Shown here in pieces: positions 43,850 to 51,700 of a DNA stretch of 64,000 bases. Numbering within the stretch: position 1 is the first letter of the stretch; every line of letters starts with the position of its first letter. The notes beneath the pieces are model-generated. The model made no database searches, had not been told where the DNA came from, and saw only the letters and a list, made by a program, of their open reading frames with translations. The DNA is taken from positions 62,001 through 126,000 of the forward strand of contig NZ_LSTV01000001.1 of assembly GCF_001644225.1 (NCBI RefSeq), written 5' to 3'. The stretch comes from Microbacterium oleivorans. GTDB taxonomy: Bacteria; Actinomycetota; Actinomycetes; Actinomycetales; Microbacteriaceae. Both the position numbers and the translations under genes were made by a program.

Positions 43850-44890
43850 ATGACGGATGCCGCGACGGTCCGCGCGCACCGGCTCCGCTCGCACCTGCTC
43901 GCCTCGCCCGCGGCGAGCGTCGTGGAGGTCGCCGAGCATCTGGGCGCCCTGCAGGCGCAGGACTTCGGCGCCGGGCGGTGGGCCCTCGGCATCCGGACCG
44001 CGGGGGAGATCTCCGTCGCGGACGTCGACCGGGCGTTCGACGACGGACACCTCGTCCGGGCGTGGACGCAGCGCGGCACGCTCCACACGGTCACGCCGTC
44101 GTCCGTCGCCGCGATCCTCGCGGTCACGGGCGCGCGGCAGCTGCGCGCGATCGGCGTCGATCCCGACGTGCTCGACCGGGCCGAGCGCGTCTTCCGGGCC
44201 GCGGTGGCCGTCGAGGGTCGTCTGACGCGCGCCGACCTCGCGACGGCGCTCGAACGGGACGGTGTCGTCACCTCCGCGCGCCAGGCCGGCGGCATTCTGC
44301 TCGCTCTCTCCTTCCGGGGCGCACTGGGCCTCGGTCCCGTCGTCCCGCGCGATGACGGTGTCACCCGCGAGCAGTTCCTCGTAGCGCTGCCTGACGGGGG
44401 CGCCGTCGGCGACGACGCCGCGGTGGACCTCCTCGTCGCCTACCTCCGCGGACACGCGCCGGCATCGACGGCGGACTTCGCGTGGTGGGCGGGGATCCCC
44501 GCGGGCCTGGCGCGCGCCGCGCGGGAACGCGCGAAGGACCGGATCGCCTCCGTCGGTGACGGGCTCTTCGCCCTCCCCGGCGCGTCCCCGGTGCCGCGCC
44601 CCGCAGCGGATGCCGCGACCCTCGCGTTACCGGCCTTCGACGAGTACACGCTGTCGTACGCCGACCGGACGATCGGGCTCGGCGCGGGCGATCGGGTGAC
44701 GGTCGGCCCCACGGCGAACGGGATGATGCGGCCGGTCATCCTGTGCCGCGGCGTGGCCGTCGGCACGTGGCGGCTCTCGCTCGCGAAGGGGGCGACGGGG
44801 GCCGCAGAGGCCACGCTGTTCGACGGCGAGACGGATGCCGGGGTCGGCGCCGCGCTCGAACGCGCGCGACGCTTCTTCGGTTTCGCCTAG
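43850..44890 (+). CDS. Winged-helix DNA-binding family protein (HTH_42 / AlkZ-related)
   Basis: 346 residues. LGALQAQDFGAGRWALGIRT near the N-terminus and WTQRGTLHTVTPSSV are the conserved blocks of this family, which includes the DNA glycosylase AlkZ (unhooks crosslinks). The AlkZ catalytic QxQ reads QAQ here (LGALQAQDF), consistent with a possible glycosylase. A C-terminal DEYTLSYADR and GPTANGMMRPVIL block is also family-typical. DNA repair or self-resistance is possible; not proven. Confidence 0.8.
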   Translation: MTDAATVRAHRLRSHLLASPAASVVEVAEHLGALQAQDFGAGRWALGIRTAGEISVADVDRAFDDGHLVRAWTQRGTLHTVTPSSVAAILAVTGARQLRAIGVDPDVLDRAERVFRAAVAVEGRLTRADLATALERDGVVTSARQAGGILLALSFRGALGLGPVVPRDDGVTREQFLVALPDGGAVGDDAAVDLLVAYLRGHAPASTADFAWWAGIPAGLARAARERAKDRIASVGDGLFALPGASPVPRPAADAATLALPAFDEYTLSYADRTIGLGAGDRVTVGPTANGMMRPVILCRGVAVGTWRLSLAKGATGAAEATLFDGETDAGVGAALERARRFFGFA

Positions 44891-44993
44891 CCGTTCGCGT
44901 GCGGGTACGCAAGAAGTTTCTGCGATCCGACGCCACGGTTAGCGTCGGCACCAGCCGGCCCGCCCGAGGAGGCCGCACGGGAGGGAGCGCGTC

Positions 44994-45545
44994 ATGGTCT
45001 CTCCGCTGCACGAGGTACCCGACCGCATCCTCGTCCAGCGGGCGGTCGACGGCGACACCGCCGCCTTCGGCGAGATCCTGCGCAGGCACTCCTCCCTCGT
45101 GCGCGCCTACGTGTACCGCATCGTGAAGTCCGTCGCCGACACCGACGACGTCGTTCAGGATGCGTTCGTGACGGCCTGGAAGCAGCTCCCCACCCTCCGC
45201 GATCCTTCGGCCGTCAAGTCCTGGCTGATGCGGATCGCGGGGCGGGAGGCGCTGGCCCTGGCCACCCGCAGGTCGCGAGAGGATGCTCTCGACGACGCGA
45301 CCCTGCCCCCGTCGTCCGCTGCTCAGCCCGAGAGATCCGCGATCCAGAACGAGCGTCTTGCCGCTCTCTCGCGGGCGCTGGATCGACTCAAAGAGGATCA
45401 ACGGCGATGCTGGTTGCTCCGAGAAGTGGCTGAACTCAGCTACGCCGAGATCGCAGAAGAGATGAACATGACCGACAGCACCGTCCGAGGACTGCTCGCA
45501 CGTGCGCGGGCGAGCATCGCGATCGAGATGGAGGGATGGCGATGA
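44994..45545 (+). CDS. ECF-type RNA polymerase sigma factor
   Basis: 183 residues. Region 2 (about 20-90) reads AFGEILRRHSSLVRAYVYRIVKSVADTDDVVQDAFVTAWKQL; region 4 (about 125-178) reads ALDRLKEDQRRCWLLREVAELSYAEIAEEMNMTDSTVRGLLARAR. It begins an operon with an anti-sigma-like/Asp23 fusion (4-nt overlap) and more Asp23-type genes, implying control of an envelope or alkaline stress response. GGGAGGGAG provides the ribosome site. Confidence 0.93.
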   Translation: MVSPLHEVPDRILVQRAVDGDTAAFGEILRRHSSLVRAYVYRIVKSVADTDDVVQDAFVTAWKQLPTLRDPSAVKSWLMRIAGREALALATRRSREDALDDATLPPSSAAQPERSAIQNERLAALSRALDRLKEDQRRCWLLREVAELSYAEIAEEMNMTDSTVRGLLARARASIAIEMEGWR

Positions 45546-46126
45546 GCGCTGACGATGACTCCTCGACCCTCGACTGCGGCCGCACGATCGACGAGCTCAG
45601 CAGCTACGTCGAGGCGGGGCGCACGCCGCGCGATCCGCACATCGAGTCCTGCCCCGACTGCCTCAACGCCGTCGAGGCGCTGGAGCGTGTCGGCCAGCTC
45701 TCGCGCGACCTGGTCGCCGACGACGCCGAACGGATGCCGCGGCCCCCGGAGAGCTGGTTCGAGGGCATCCTCTCGGTGATCCACTCCGAGCTCCGCGCCG
45801 GGCGCAGCTTCCCGATCCACCACCCCGATCCCCGCGTGACCATCACCGTCACCGAGGGGGCCGTGCGATCGCTGGTGCGCTCGAGCGCCGACGCCCTCGA
45901 CGGGATCTACCTGGGGCGGACCGAGATCGTCGGGGACGCGGAGACGCCCGGCGCCCCCGTCCGCATCGATCTCACCGCATCGGTGGCCTGGGGCAGGTCG
46001 ATCCCCGATCTCACCTCCGCGCTGCGCGACCTCGTCTACCGGGTCCTCGCCGAGCACACCGAACTGAACGTCACCGCCGTCAACGTCGCCGTCGAGGAAC
46101 TCCACGGCACAGAAGGGGAGGAGTGA
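45542..46126 (+). CDS. Anti-sigma-like zinc motif fused to Asp23/Gls24-type domain
   Basis: 194 residues. The N-terminal part has His33, Cys37 and Cys40 (HIESCPDC), the HxxxCxxC arrangement of zinc anti-sigma (ZAS) domains. The C-terminal part (about 95-190: VTITVTEGAVRSLVRSSADALDGIY ... VTAVNVAVEEL) has the beta-alpha pattern of Asp23/Gls24 proteins. ATG 45542 overlaps the sigma stop (ATGA) and has GGAGGG 6 nt upstream. A cytosolic anti-sigma role for the adjacent ECF factor is inferred from motif plus position. Confidence 0.7.
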   Translation: MSADDDSSTLDCGRTIDELSSYVEAGRTPRDPHIESCPDCLNAVEALERVGQLSRDLVADDAERMPRPPESWFEGILSVIHSELRAGRSFPIHHPDPRVTITVTEGAVRSLVRSSADALDGIYLGRTEIVGDAETPGAPVRIDLTASVAWGRSIPDLTSALRDLVYRVLAEHTELNVTAVNVAVEELHGTEGEE

Positions 46127-46128
46127 GC

Positions 46129-46446
46129 ATGTCCGAGCCCATCTCCGACGACCAGCCCGACCTCGTCGCCCGCGTGCGGGCCGTCGACGGGGTGACCGAC
46201 GTCTACTCGCCGCGATCGGCGGTCACCCGCATCCCGGGACTCATCGCCGCTGCGGCCGGCAAGGCCGATGACCGGATGGCGGAGGTCGCCGTCACCGTGC
46301 GCGACGGAGTGCCCTTGGTCGCCGCGCGGATCGCGACCGCGTCGCAGGACAGCACCCCGGACGCCGCCCGCCGCGTCGCCGACGCGCTGCTGGCCAACAC
46401 GCCCCACGACGCGCGGATCAGCATCCAGATCGCCCGGATCCACTGA
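46129..46446 (+). CDS. Asp23-associated small protein
   Basis: 105 residues. A short region (about 12-35, VRAVDGVTDVYSPRSAVTRIPG) and a C-terminal DARISIQIARI strand resemble the edge strands of Asp23 domains; no family is firmly recognised. GGAGGAG lies 6 nt before ATG 46129, and the gene begins 3 nt after the previous stop, so it belongs to the sigma operon. Confidence 0.65.
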   Translation: MSEPISDDQPDLVARVRAVDGVTDVYSPRSAVTRIPGLIAAAAGKADDRMAEVAVTVRDGVPLVAARIATASQDSTPDAARRVADALLANTPHDARISIQIARIH

Positions 46447-46472
46447 CCTCAGAACTCCGCCGAAGATTCTCC

Positions 46473-46515
46473 GAACTTTTTTGTGACGAATCGGGACGCC
46501 CGGCCCTCTTATGTA
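46473..46515 (+). promoter_or_regulatory. Candidate stress promoter before second Asp23 unit
   Basis: The 140-nt gap after the sigma-proximal genes contains CCGAACTTTTTTGTGACG (from 46471), an ECF-like GAAC -35 with an unusual T run for this GC-rich DNA. A CCTC-N8-GAGG palindromic stretch around TTATGTAC follows. A start site here would let the downstream Asp23 genes be read separately from the sigma gene. The assignment is weak. Confidence 0.3.
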
Positions 46516-46586
46516 CGAGGCCGACAGACAGCGGCCCACGACGCACCGCAAGGGCGTCGCCAGATCGTTCGAGAAAGAGGAGAACC

Positions 46587-47060
46587 ATGGCCACTGAGAC
46601 CCCCAAGACCACCGCTCCCGTCACGCCGGGCGCCGGTCGCGTGGACCGCACCACGCCCAAGATCGACGAGACCTCGTCCGCCACGAACGGCACCACGGTC
46701 ATCGCCGACGGTGTCGTGGCCAAGGTCGCCGGTATCGCCGCCCGTGAGATCCCGGGTGTCCACGCGCTGGGCGGCGGCGGAGCACGCGCCCTCGGCGCGA
46801 TCCGCAACGCCATCAACGCCACCGACCTCGGTCAGGGCGTGAAGGTCGAGGTCGGCGAGACCCAGGCCGCCGTGGACCTCACGATCGTCGTGGAGTACCC
46901 GACGCCCGTCCACCAGGTCGCCTCGCAGGTGCGTGACGCCGTCGCCGGTGCCATCACCCGCCTCGTCGGGCTCGAGGTCGTCGAGGTCAACGTGACCGTC
47001 GACGACGTCCACGTCCCGGGTGACGAGGACGAGGAGCACGAGGAGTCGCGCGTCTCATGA
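46587..47060 (+). CDS. Asp23/Gls24 family envelope stress response protein
   Basis: 157 residues. A disordered Thr/Pro-rich N-terminus (1-33) precedes a complete Asp23 domain (about 36-140): IADGVVAKVAGIAAREIPGVHALG, VDLTIVVEYPTPVHQVASQVRDAVAGAITRLVGLEVVEVNVTVDDVHV. The acidic tail ends EDEEHEES. AGAGGAGAACC precedes the ATG. Asp23-type proteins coat the inner face of the membrane via AmaP in staphylococci; an AmaP-like gene follows downstream. Confidence 0.92.
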   Translation: MATETPKTTAPVTPGAGRVDRTTPKIDETSSATNGTTVIADGVVAKVAGIAAREIPGVHALGGGGARALGAIRNAINATDLGQGVKVEVGETQAAVDLTIVVEYPTPVHQVASQVRDAVAGAITRLVGLEVVEVNVTVDDVHVPGDEDEEHEESRVS

Positions 47061-47245
47061 GTGCCACGATGAAGGGCGCCGTCCTGGGCGCCGTACTCGC
47101 CGTCGCCGCTCTCGTGTTCGGGTTCTGGGGCTTCCTGCTCGTGGGCCTGTTCATGGCGGTCGGTGCCGTGATCGGACGCGTCGTGTCCGGCCAGCTCGAT
47201 CTGCGGGCCGTGACAGATGCCTTCACGGGACGGCGTACGTCCTGA
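47057..47245 (+). CDS. DUF2273-type small membrane protein
   Basis: 62 residues with two closely spaced transmembrane helices (about 6-24 and 26-44) and a short basic tail. It overlaps the Asp23 stop by 4 nt. DUF2273 proteins typically accompany Asp23/AmaP genes. Confidence 0.8.
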   Translation: MSATMKGAVLGAVLAVAALVFGFWGFLLVGLFMAVGAVIGRVVSGQLDLRAVTDAFTGRRTS

Positions 47246-47640
47246 TGCGTATCGACACCGACGGAACCGCGGTCGGCGGGTCCTCGCGACCCGCCGCCGT
47301 GGAGCCCGGCGTCGCCGGCCGTACCGATGTCGCCGAGCGCGTGCTCGTCGCCATCGCGCGGGCGGTGTCCGCCGATGTCATCGGCGTCCCGCGGGGCAAG
47401 GTTTCCGTGGGTGTCGCCGATCGACGGGATGGCATGGCTCTGAGGGTCTCGAGCCCCCTGCCGGTCCCCGACCTCGATGACCTCGAGGCGGTGCAGAGCA
47501 CCGTCCCCGTCCTCGAGCGCGCCGCGCGGATGCAGGAGCAGCTGCGCGACCGACTGACCCACCTCCTCGGGCGTGACATCGCCCGGGTCGACATCACCGT
47601 GACAGGTGCCCTGACACCGGAAAGGAGGCGTGTGCGATGA
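47245..47640 (+). CDS. Asp23-like soluble protein in stress operon
   Basis: 131 residues. The start ATG overlaps the preceding TGA by one base (TGATG). Segments DVAERVLVAIARAVSADVIGVPRGKVSVGVADRRDG and DIARVDITVTGAL show the alternating strand-helix pattern of the Asp23 fold, without a clear database-level match from memory. It overlaps the next gene by 4 nt. Confidence 0.7.
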   Translation: MRIDTDGTAVGGSSRPAAVEPGVAGRTDVAERVLVAIARAVSADVIGVPRGKVSVGVADRRDGMALRVSSPLPVPDLDDLEAVQSTVPVLERAARMQEQLRDRLTHLLGRDIARVDITVTGALTPERRRVR

Positions 47641-48221
47641 CCACTCCTGTGCTGCGTCGCGTCGTGCGCCGCGAGACACACTCGCCGCGCAGCGTCGCCT
47701 TCGCGCTCGTCGTCCTCCTGGCCGTCCTGGCGTGCCTGTACGTCGCGGTCGAACTCATCCTCGCGCTCGCCGCGCTGCCGCCCCTGCTCGTGCGGCCGAT
47801 GGCGGCGCTCGCATGGGTCGCCGCCCTGCCGACCGACGTCCCCGTCGCCGCCGCTGTGGCAGGCGGGCTGGGCGTCGCCGCGCTGGGTGTGTGGCTCCTC
47901 GTCCTCGCCCTCGCGCCGGGACGCCTGTCCAAGCACGAAGTGGATGCCGGTGGCCGCGCCGCCGTCATCGACAACGGTGTGCTCGCCTCGTCCCTCGCCC
48001 AGCGGGTGAGCGATGAGACGGGTCTCGCCCGCGACCGCGTGACGGTCGGGGTGGCGCACCGGAGCATCGACGTCACCGTCCGGCCGGGAGCCGGCATCCC
48101 GATCGACAGGGGCCAGGTCGAGACCGTCACCGCGGCGGAGGTCGCCGCGCTGAAGCTCGCCCGCCCCGTCCGCACCCGCGTTCGCATCGAACGCACCGAT
48201 GAAGAGGAGAAGTCGGCATGA
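47637..48221 (+). CDS. DUF6286-type membrane protein
   Basis: 194 residues: basic N-terminus, two transmembrane helices (about 20-45 and 73-95) and a cytoplasmic C-terminal domain with VTVGVAHRSIDVTVRPGAGIP, an Asp23-like strand pattern. Such proteins occur in actinobacterial Asp23 clusters. Overlaps both neighbours by 4 nt. Confidence 0.8.
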   Translation: MTTPVLRRVVRRETHSPRSVAFALVVLLAVLACLYVAVELILALAALPPLLVRPMAALAWVAALPTDVPVAAAVAGGLGVAALGVWLLVLALAPGRLSKHEVDAGGRAAVIDNGVLASSLAQRVSDETGLARDRVTVGVAHRSIDVTVRPGAGIPIDRGQVETVTAAEVAALKLARPVRTRVRIERTDEEEKSA

Positions 48222-48832
48222 ACGACACCAACCGTGCGCTGAACCGCACCGTGCTCTTCCTCGTCGGTCTCGTCCTGCTCGTCGTCGGGGGAGGGGCGGC
48301 CACCGCCGCCGCGATCGCCGCCGTGGGCGAGGTCTGGGCGTCGTCCGGCTCCGCCGCGATCGACGCGCTCCGCGCCGCGGGTGATGCGACCACGATCGGC
48401 GGGACGACCCTCAGCTGGGCGGTCATCGGGGCGACGGCGGTCGCCGTCGTGATCGCGGTGATCCTCATCGCGGCCCTGACGACCCTCATCAGCCGGCGCT
48501 CCAAGACCGTGCTCCGCTCGAGCGGGGCGCAGAACCCGCTCGGCCGGGTGACGGTCACCGAGTCGTTCGCCGCCGACGCGGTGAAGAACTCGCTGAGCCG
48601 GCAGGACGACGTCGTGGCGGCGTCGGTCACGGCGCACACCGTGCAGGACGAGCCGGTCCTCCACGTGAGCGTCACCGCCCGTCAGGGGGCCGATCCACGC
48701 CGCATCGTCGACCACGTCGACCGTCTCGTCGACGGACTCGCGGCCGTGACCGGCACCGAGACCCCCGCTTTCGTCTCCGTCCACGGCGGACTGCGCAGCA
48801 GGCTCGCCCCGGACGCTCCCCGGGTCAGCTGA
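48218..48832 (+). CDS. amaP: Alkaline-shock membrane anchor (AmaP-like)
   Basis: 204 residues: two transmembrane helices (about 12-40 and 67-90) then a cytoplasmic domain (LGRVTVTESFAADAVKNSL ... VLHVSVTARQGADPRRIVDHVDRLVDG) resembling AmaP, which tethers Asp23 to the membrane. It is the last strictly overlapping gene of the cluster. The symbol reflects similarity of architecture, not proven orthology. Confidence 0.78.
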   Translation: MNDTNRALNRTVLFLVGLVLLVVGGGAATAAAIAAVGEVWASSGSAAIDALRAAGDATTIGGTTLSWAVIGATAVAVVIAVILIAALTTLISRRSKTVLRSSGAQNPLGRVTVTESFAADAVKNSLSRQDDVVAASVTAHTVQDEPVLHVSVTARQGADPRRIVDHVDRLVDGLAAVTGTETPAFVSVHGGLRSRLAPDAPRVS

Positions 48833-48892
48833 CCCATTCCACACCTCGAACCAGGCACCGGTTCACCCACCCCACACAGAAAGGAGACCCTC

Positions 48893-49069
48893 ATGGGACT
48901 CGACGACAAGATCAAGAACGCCGCTCAGGACATCGCCGGCAAGGCGAAGGAAGCGATCGGCAAGGCCACCGACAACGACAAGCTCGTCGCTGAGGGCAAG
49001 GCCGACCAGACCAAGGTCGACGCGAAGAAGGCCGGAGAGAACGTGAAGGACGCCTTCAAGAAGGACTGA
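48893..49069 (+). CDS. CsbD-family stress protein
   Basis: 58 residues, highly charged: GLDDKIKNAAQDIAGKAKEA with the KxEG-like segment LVAEGKADQ, the CsbD repeat pattern of general-stress proteins. GAAAGGAGACCCTC precedes ATG 48893. It lies 60 nt after the AmaP-like gene and closes the stress operon before a terminator. Confidence 0.88.
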   Translation: MGLDDKIKNAAQDIAGKAKEAIGKATDNDKLVAEGKADQTKVDAKKAGENVKDAFKKD

Positions 49070-49107
49070 CCTTCACCACCTCGCGCAATTCGGGCAGCGC
49101 GAGGATG

Positions 49108-49135
49108 CGGGGAGCACGTGGGGGCGTGCTCCCCG
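49108..49135. terminator. Terminator between csbD-like and efeB
   Basis: Perfect 11-bp arms CGGGGAGCACG (49108-49118) and CGTGCTCCCCG (49125-49135) with a 6-nt loop between convergent operons. Confidence 0.8.
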
Positions 49136-49166
49136 CCCCTCGTGTGTGCGGAGCTGTGCTCCCTGA

Positions 49167-50465
49167 TCAGGCGAACAGCTCCGCACCCACGAAGGAGCCG
49201 TCCCGCGCGCCGCGCGGGACGGCCCACAGGCCCGAGGCGATGTGACGGACGTACTCGTTCATCAGGTCGCCGGACAGGGCGCGCTGCAGCGTGACGAACT
49301 GCTCGGGGGAGCGCTGGTACGACAGGAAGAACAGCCCCGCGTCCAGTCGGCCGAGCGCGGTGTTGCCGTCCACGTAGTTGTAGCCGCGCCGCAGGATGCG
49401 GATCCCGCCGTTGAGGTCGGGATGCGCCAGGCGCACGTGCGAGGCCGCATCGATGGCGGGGGTGCCGGCGGCATCCTTCTTCGCGAAATCGGGCGCCGTC
49501 GTCTCGCGGCCGCCCGACAGGGGAGCGCCCTCGGACTTGTCGCGTCCGATGATGCGCTGCTGCTCCGAGAGGCGGACGCGGTCCCACGTCTCGATGAGCA
49601 TGGCGACCTTGCGGGCCACGAGGTAGGAGCCGCCCGCCAGCCACGCGGGCTCGTCGTCCTCCGCGACCCAGACGTGGTCGGCGAGGGCGGTGGCGTCGTC
49701 CGCGAGGATGTTGGCGGTGCCGTCCTTGAACCCGAAGAGGTTCCGCGGCGTCGCCTGGGCGGCGGTCGTCTTCGACGTCTTGCCGAAGCCCAGTTGCGAC
49801 CAGCGCAGACGGGCGCGGCCGAACGCGATGCGGCTGAGGTTGCGCACGGCGTGCACGGCGACCTGCGGGTCGTCGGCGCACGCCTGGATGCAGAGGTCGC
49901 CATTCGAGACCGCCGGATCGAGGTCGTCGCCGAGGAAGGCGGGCAGCTTCTCGAGCGCCCGGGGGCGGAGGTTCGCGAGTCCGAACCGGTCGGTCCCGTC
50001 CTCGGCGCGGAACAGGGTGGGACCGAATCCGAGGGTGATGGTGAGGCTGGATGCCGGCAGTCCCAACGCCTCGCCGGTGTCGTCCGGCGGTGCCTCGGGC
50101 GAGCCGCCGACGGCGCCCGTCGCGCTGACCTCGAGGCCCTGCGTCATCCGGGCCGCCGCGTAGCTCCAATCCTGCAGCAGCGACTGCAGGTCGGCGCGGT
50201 CCGTGCCCGCCATCATGTCGAACGCAGCGAAATGCAGGTGGTCCTGCATCGGGGTGGTGACGCCCGCTTGGTGCTCGCCGAAGAACGGGTGCACGGGCGA
50301 CCCGCCCACGCCGGAGCGTGCGATCGCGGTGGCCGCGACCGCGCCGCCGCCCGCTCCCAGGGCGAGACCTGCGGCTCCGACCCCGGCGGCGAGGCCGAAC
50401 AGCCCCCGTCGGCTGAGGCCCGGACGCGGGGTCTCGTCGGACGTCGGTTCCTGCTCCGCGGTCAC
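49167..50465 (-). CDS. efeB: Tat-exported DyP-type haem peroxidase / deferrochelatase
   Basis: 432 residues. A twin-arginine signal (SRRGLFGLAAGVGAAGLALG, about 19-38) directs folded export. The DyP domain carries GFKDG (GxxDG family motif) with the following TAN, and the conserved proximal His region. In EfeUOB systems the peroxidase oxidises Fe(II) or extracts iron from haem for uptake. GTG 50465 overlaps the efeO stop (GTGA). Confidence 0.93.
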   Translation of the reverse strand: MTAEQEPTSDETPRPGLSRRGLFGLAAGVGAAGLALGAGGGAVAATAIARSGVGGSPVHPFFGEHQAGVTTPMQDHLHFAAFDMMAGTDRADLQSLLQDWSYAAARMTQGLEVSATGAVGGSPEAPPDDTGEALGLPASSLTITLGFGPTLFRAEDGTDRFGLANLRPRALEKLPAFLGDDLDPAVSNGDLCIQACADDPQVAVHAVRNLSRIAFGRARLRWSQLGFGKTSKTTAAQATPRNLFGFKDGTANILADDATALADHVWVAEDDEPAWLAGGSYLVARKVAMLIETWDRVRLSEQQRIIGRDKSEGAPLSGGRETTAPDFAKKDAAGTPAIDAASHVRLAHPDLNGGIRILRRGYNYVDGNTALGRLDAGLFFLSYQRSPEQFVTLQRALSGDLMNEYVRHIASGLWAVPRGARDGSFVGAELFA

Positions 50466-51700
50466 TGGAGGACGGTGGCGGTCAGCCGCGACAGCGGTTC
50501 GGCGAGCGCGTTGATGAGGTCGGTGAGGGTCCGCTTGTCGTCGTCGGTCAGCGTGCGGTAGGCGACGAATCCGTCCGTCAGGGAACCGTGCTGGGCGAGC
50601 GCGGCCTCGAGGTCGTCGTACCGGCGCGTGATCTCCTTCGTGAGCTCGGCGCCCTCGGAGCCTGTCGCGGATGCGAAGTCCGCGACGAGGGAGAACGCCA
50701 TCTCGGAGCCCTCGACGTTGGCGGCGAAGTCCGAGAGGTCGGTACCCGACCACCAGTCCTCCTCGCCGGTGATCTTGCCGGTCGCGACCTCGTCGAGGAG
50801 GGCGATGGCGCCGTTCGAGATGCCTGCCACCCCCTGCGCGTCGAGGGCTTCCTGGAAGTCGTCGGAGTGCACGTAGTCGTTCAGTTCGCCCACGTCGGCG
50901 ATCAGCCGGTCGCCGAAGGCGGCGCGCTGCGCGGGCGTCGAGGGGGACCAGTCCTGCCAGGCGGGGGTCTCGCCGTCGGCGTTCAGGGCGTCCTTCTTCG
51001 GCACCCAGAGGTCCTTCTCGATGCGGTGGAAACCGGTCCAGTCGAGTCCCTCCGCGACGGCGTCGACCTCGCGATAGTCGATGCGCGGGTCGAGGTCGCC
51101 GAGCGACTCGGCGACCGGCTCGATGCGCTCGTAGAACGCGCGGACGGTCGGGAACTGCTCCCGCGCCTGGTCGTCCTGACCGGACTCGTACGCCGTCGCG
51201 AACGTGTCGACCGCGGGGACGAGCTGCTCGACCTGGTCCTTGACGAAGGCCGCGTACAGGTCGACGGCCTTCTGCTTCTGCTCGGCGTCGACGCCGGTGA
51301 CGGCGACCGCGTCGCCCGTGACGGTGAAGTCCGCCCGCCCGACGCCCTCGCCGACCATCCCGGGCTTGCAGAGGGTCTTGTACCGGCCCGGCTGGGCGAC
51401 GACGGTGAGGGTGCGCTCGGCGCCGGGGGCGATGTTCTCGACCTCGCCGACGATGCGCAGGCCGTCCTCGGCGAGCAGGTAGAACTCGCTCACCTGCGAG
51501 CTCGTGTTCGAGACGGCGAAGGTCAGCGCCCCGCTCTTCGCGGCGGTCGCGGACACCTCGCACGAGCTGTCGGTCGAGGTGACCGTGAGCGCGTCACCGC
51601 TTGCGACCTCCGTCTTCGCGACGCACCCCGACAGGGCGACGGCGGCGACGGCGGCGAGGGCGACGGCGAGGGACGCCGGGGCGCGACGGGGGCGGATCAT
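50462..51700 (-). CDS. efeO: Iron-binding lipoprotein EfeO (cupredoxin + imelysin-like M75)
   Basis: 412 residues: signal peptide with lipobox LSGC, N-terminal cupredoxin-like domain (about 35-135, with Cys in CEVSAT and TLCKPGM), then a helical M75 domain containing HRIEKDLW (HxxE) and TGEEDWWSGTDL. It captures iron outside the membrane for the permease. AAGGAGC precedes ATG 51700. It overlaps efeU by 4 nt. Confidence 0.93.
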   Translation of the reverse strand: MIRPRRAPASLAVALAAVAAVALSGCVAKTEVASGDALTVTSTDSSCEVSATAAKSGALTFAVSNTSSQVSEFYLLAEDGLRIVGEVENIAPGAERTLTVVAQPGRYKTLCKPGMVGEGVGRADFTVTGDAVAVTGVDAEQKQKAVDLYAAFVKDQVEQLVPAVDTFATAYESGQDDQAREQFPTVRAFYERIEPVAESLGDLDPRIDYREVDAVAEGLDWTGFHRIEKDLWVPKKDALNADGETPAWQDWSPSTPAQRAAFGDRLIADVGELNDYVHSDDFQEALDAQGVAGISNGAIALLDEVATGKITGEEDWWSGTDLSDFAANVEGSEMAFSLVADFASATGSEGAELTKEITRRYDDLEAALAQHGSLTDGFVAYRTLTDDDKRTLTDLINALAEPLSRLTATVLQ

